Positions 61,701 through 64,000 of a DNA stretch of 64,000 nt are shown here, piece after piece. The number at the start of each line of letters is the position of its first letter. The first letter of the stretch is position 1. The notes beneath the pieces are model-generated. The model did not search any database, was not told the origin of the DNA, and saw nothing but the letters and a program-made list of their open reading frames with translations. Source of the DNA: Erpobdella octoculata (Eukaryota; Annelida; Clitellata; Hirudinida; Erpobdellidae); NCBI GenBank assembly GCA_963978895.1, contig OZ022241.1, forward strand, positions 14,449,856-14,513,855, in the 5' to 3' direction. The translations under genes were made by a program, and so were the position numbers.

Positions 61701-63477
61701 TTTTTGCACAAGATGCTTGATGTCAGATATAGGGGAGAACTTTGAAACAACGAACTCTTTACAAATCATGTTTCAACTTTATACAATGCCATCTATTGTG
61801 CTTTTGTTTCCTCTCATTTGTATTTAAAATGATCAAATACATTCATGGTCTTTTCTTCTATTTTGTATCTTAGAAAATTAAATTAGAAAAATTCAATGGG
61901 CTTCTTTGAGAAGAAATAAAATGCTTGCTATTATATTTTAAGGATGTTTTAAAAAGTAATCAGAACAAAGATGAGACCAGAAATGAAGAAAAAGAGGAGA
62001 AGGTTGTAAGTTTACTTTTAAATGACTGCTCAAAATGTCTGATTTATTAAATTTCTTGTCTTCTTTTAGCATCTGATTACATATTTAAAGGTTACAATTT
62101 GTCTTTTTAGCAGATGTTGTTGGATTCAGGTTTCAAAACTGAAGAATCAAAATTAGCAGAAAATGAAATCCGACATGTTGCAGGTATTCGCCAAGTCGTT
62201 TTATTGCTAATTTCAGTTTTACATCAGGAGATCATTCACATTGATAATTATTTGCCAGAGAATGAAACCCTTGCAGTTGGTGCCGATTTGAATGAGGTTC
62301 AAAGAGATCACGGTCATTTGGAACAGTCAGCTGCAATGCATAGAAAGAATTTAAGGCCTAAAAACAGAAGACCACCTACTGTTTACGGGAGGGTCGGTTG
62401 AATTGTTGTTTATTTTTTCATTAGATAATTTTATTCGTAAATTTTTTTGTCGTTTCAGGCCAGTCAAGAACCACTTGAGACGACTGACCAATCTTTATGT
62501 ACAGAAAATGTAGCTAAGTCAGTCCCACACCTTCTGGATCCTAATATTCATGCAAAACTTGGAAATGAAAACACCCGCACAAGTCTACATGGTCACAGTC
62601 TCAGTATTGCATTTATTATTTTTAACAAAAAATATGCTAAAAAAGTAAACTAAATTTCAATTTTGTTGCACAATAACCTTTGATGTTCTTAAATAGGCCT
62701 GGAAGGTTTTGTTTCTCTTTTTTATGTTTTGGTCAATCATTTTAAATGTCCTCTTGAGAGATAGTTTATTGTGGTTTTTGGTGATTTTCATTCATTTTAA
62801 TATGGTTTTTGGTTTATTTTACAATAAACAAAAGTTAAATCAATATTACTTGAGAAGTGCGCTTACAGCTATGCGTCTGTCTTCTATACAAATCTAAACC
62901 GCTGGACCACTTTTAACGAAATTTGGCATGGAGGTAGATCTCAAGGAGGAGAAAAAGATAGGGTAGTTTTCAATTTTTCTTATTTGTTTCATGGCCAAAT
63001 AACATTTCAGGCCGAAAGTGCCTATGTACGAACATCAAAGGTTATTGTGTAACAAAATTCAAATTTAGTTTATGTAGGCAATGCCGGGTAACCTCGCTAG
63101 TCTTAAATCAAATTAAAAATCACTTACCATGGCTTAATAATAATTTTACAGAAGTTTCAGTAGGCTCATCAAAAGATGACTTGCATTCCAGCAAGGTTTC
63201 CAAGCCTACAGGTCTTCTTCCACTGAAAAGGGGTAAACTACCGATTTCAAGACCTGAAGATCTCCAGAAGAATATTGACAGAAGAAAAACCATTGCAGAT
63301 TTTAAAATGACTGACGTTACATCTGAAAAATCTCAGGAACTTTTGGATTTTCTTGATACGAGAGAAGTTTCCCAGCCAAAAAGAGAAACTTCTTTGAAAA
63401 GTAACTTGAAAGAAAATATTCCCTTACCACCCAAGTCTTCATTTGCTGTAGACAACAAGGACCATCCATTTAAAGAG
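58661..63477 (+). CDS. Basic, Ser-rich protein, possibly a CRACD-like actin capping-protein regulator; eight coding exons, 3' end outside the window
   Basis: Eight exons join in phase through GT-AG junctions to 429 residues: 58661-58769, 59743-59896, 60464-60590, 61250-61345, 61943-62005, 62114-62392, 62459-62591 and 63152-63477. The chain is still open at the last donor (GTTTGT). The N-terminus is Ser/Pro-rich. A basic cluster, KKKSFSGFDKFKKLVSREKP, is at about 45-64, followed by Ser-rich segments (AKSFSNSAENIRSSDDNI; QRAARSDENLFLKEES). RPKNRRPPTVYGR at about 264-276 partly resembles the RPKxxxRRxP part of capping-protein-interaction motifs. A basic K/F cluster plus Ser-Asp-x-x-x-F repeats recalls CRACD/KIAA1211 proteins, which inhibit actin capping protein. 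That link is from memory of motif style and is tentative. The region is probably largely disordered. Confidence 0.6.
59743..59896 (+). CDS. 58-63 kb gene, coding exon 2
   Basis: Acceptor AAAATTCAG, donor GTAAGA. Carries the basic cluster KKKSFSGFDKFKKLVSREKP and ends LPTVVVTPTDE. Confidence 0.72.
60464..60590 (+). CDS. 58-63 kb gene, coding exon 3
   Basis: Acceptor TTTGTGGCAG, donor GTATGT. Encodes PTKSIVQAKSFSNSAENIR and on to LLMPVGVK. In phase with both neighbours. Confidence 0.72.
61250..61345 (+). CDS. 58-63 kb gene, coding exon 4
   Basis: Acceptor TTTTTTTAG, donor GTTTGT. Encodes SQRAARSDENLFLKEESM and on to NVVFK; 32 codons, phase 0 on both sides. Confidence 0.68.
61943..62005 (+). 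CDS. 58-63 kb gene, coding exon 5
   Basis: A 21-codon acidic/lysine exon (DVLKSNQNKDETRNEEKEE) with acceptor ATTTTAAG and donor GTAAGT; phase 0, so it could be skipped without breaking the frame. Confidence 0.6.
62114..62392 (+). CDS. 58-63 kb gene, coding exon 6
   Basis: 93 codons from LLDSGFKTEESKL to RPKNRRPPTVYGR, donor GTCGGT. The acceptor is a tandem TAGCAG, so an extra Gln is possible. The middle (IRQVVLLLISVLHQ) is hydrophobic and unlike the rest; a retained or unused intron there cannot be excluded. Confidence 0.55.
62459..62591 (+). CDS. 58-63 kb gene, coding exon 7
   Basis: Acceptor CGTTTCAG, donor GTCACA. Encodes ASQEPLETTDQSLC and on to NTRTSLH. Confidence 0.6.
62860..63100 (+). 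mobile_element. Short Helitron-like element in an intron
   Basis: TCTATACAAATCTAAACCGC at 62882 with ACGAAATTTGGCATGGAGGT, then a short body, ending GGCAATGCCGGGTAACC, TCG and CTAG with T following at 63101. The end matches the hairpin plus CTAG terminus of the 17.8-22.2 kb elements although the interior is unrelated. Confidence 0.55.
63152..63477 (+). CDS. 58-63 kb gene, coding exon 8
   Basis: Acceptor AATTTTACAG, donor GTTTGT. Encodes VSVGSSKDDLHSSKVSKPTG and on to LPPKSSFAVDNKDHPFKE; hydrophilic, with repeated Lys-Pro and Ser motifs. The gene continues beyond 64000 or is interrupted by the hAT element that follows. Confidence 0.7.
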
Positions 63478-63542
63478 GTTTGTTTCATTAATATTTGTAG
63501 CAATATTTACACGGCTGATTGATTAAAACTGATGTTGTGGAA

Positions 63543-64000
63543 TAGAGGTGTGCGCGGGACGATTTTTCGTCGTCATCCCCATCCATCCCCACCAGCATCA
63601 TCCCCATCCCCGCAGTGTTTCATCCCCAACCATCCCTGCAGTCTTCCAATCTTTCATCTCCATCCCCATCCATCCCCGCGCTGTTCATCCCCAATTTTAA
63701 TCAATCCTGTACTAGTCATTATTTTTCCGTACATCATATAGAATTGCAATAACACCGTAATAGGACTCAATACAATTTATTTATTTAAGTCCATGACTAA
63801 ATAAAAGTCCATCAATGTTTTTCCACTTAGATGAGTTCTTCTATCATTAATGGTTAACCCACCCATAGAGAATGCTCTCTCAGAGGAGTTGCTTGCTGCT
63901 GGCACACTCAAAATATTCCTTGCTACTTGAGACAGTTTTGGCCATTTTTAGAGTTATTTTCCAAAAAACTCACCAAATCGCCTTGTGCACCTTCTTCGTT
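63543..64000 (-). mobile_element. hAT transposon, left end and transposase C-terminus, cut by the window edge
   Basis: Starts TAGAGGTGTGCGCGGGAC, a common hAT terminus form, followed by CATCCCC-rich low complexity (63580-63690). The other end and its target duplication lie outside the window. Confidence 0.75.
63777..63955 (-). pseudogene. hAT transposase C-terminal region (partial)
   Basis: The minus-strand frame reads SQVARNILSVPAASNSSERA, then FSMGGLTINDRRTHLS and a stop at 63777. This is the hAT dimerisation region (A..IL.IPA.S..SER.FS..G....D.R..L). Just upstream, at the A-run near 63943-63950, the frame shifts by one base, so this copy is probably inactive; a base-call error is possible. 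Confidence 0.8.

Overview
This is a window of an animal nuclear genome, not a bacterial one. It is AT-rich, the recognisable genes are split by AT-rich spliceosomal introns, and most of the DNA is microsatellite, minisatellite and transposon sequence. The clearest gene is a delta-tubulin (TUBD1-like). That family is kept in lineages that build triplet-microtubule centrioles and lost from flies and nematodes. Together with interstitial TTAGGG repeats and Helitron-like elements resembling the molluscan 'pearl' type, it suggests a non-insect, non-nematode invertebrate, perhaps a lophotrochozoan. The species cannot be named from the sequence.

Layout. 0-5 kb: a possible terminal exon (+), then a possible two-exon single-pass membrane protein (-) whose intron holds a GAT/GAC microsatellite. 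5-16 kb: mostly featureless AT-rich DNA, a 32-bp satellite broken by a solo LTR, and 2 kb of (TTCA)n. 16-22 kb: a pearl-like element with a tRNA-derived SINE, then a large inverted array of Helitron-like copies filled with an 18-bp minisatellite. 22.4-30.9 kb: the seven-exon delta-tubulin gene; its 5.8-kb first intron carries a TIR transposon and several Gypsy pieces, one of them a recent internally deleted copy. 32-36 kb: inverted pearl-like elements. 36.6-41.9 kb: a decayed Gypsy element (-). 44-50 kb: more pearl-like copies, a hAT element with a second transposon nested in it (holding TTAGGG repeats and a 60-aa ORF), and 1 kb of (GATG)n. 49.7-51.7 kb: a hAT element with exact 8-bp target duplication and a nested SINE. 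52.3-56.9 kb: a Gypsy element with almost identical LTRs but broken frames. 57.3-63.5 kb: the 5' part of a multi-exon gene (+) for a basic, Ser-rich, probably cytoskeletal regulator, running past the window; a hAT element starts in its last visible intron.

Few genes act together here. Delta-tubulin belongs to the centriole/basal body. The 58-63 kb gene may be an actin-capping-protein regulator, which is tentative. The main interest is the nested transposon structure: five insertions can be dated relative to their hosts by exact or near-exact target duplications, and several internally unrelated repeats share one Helitron-like 3' end (CTAG followed by T).
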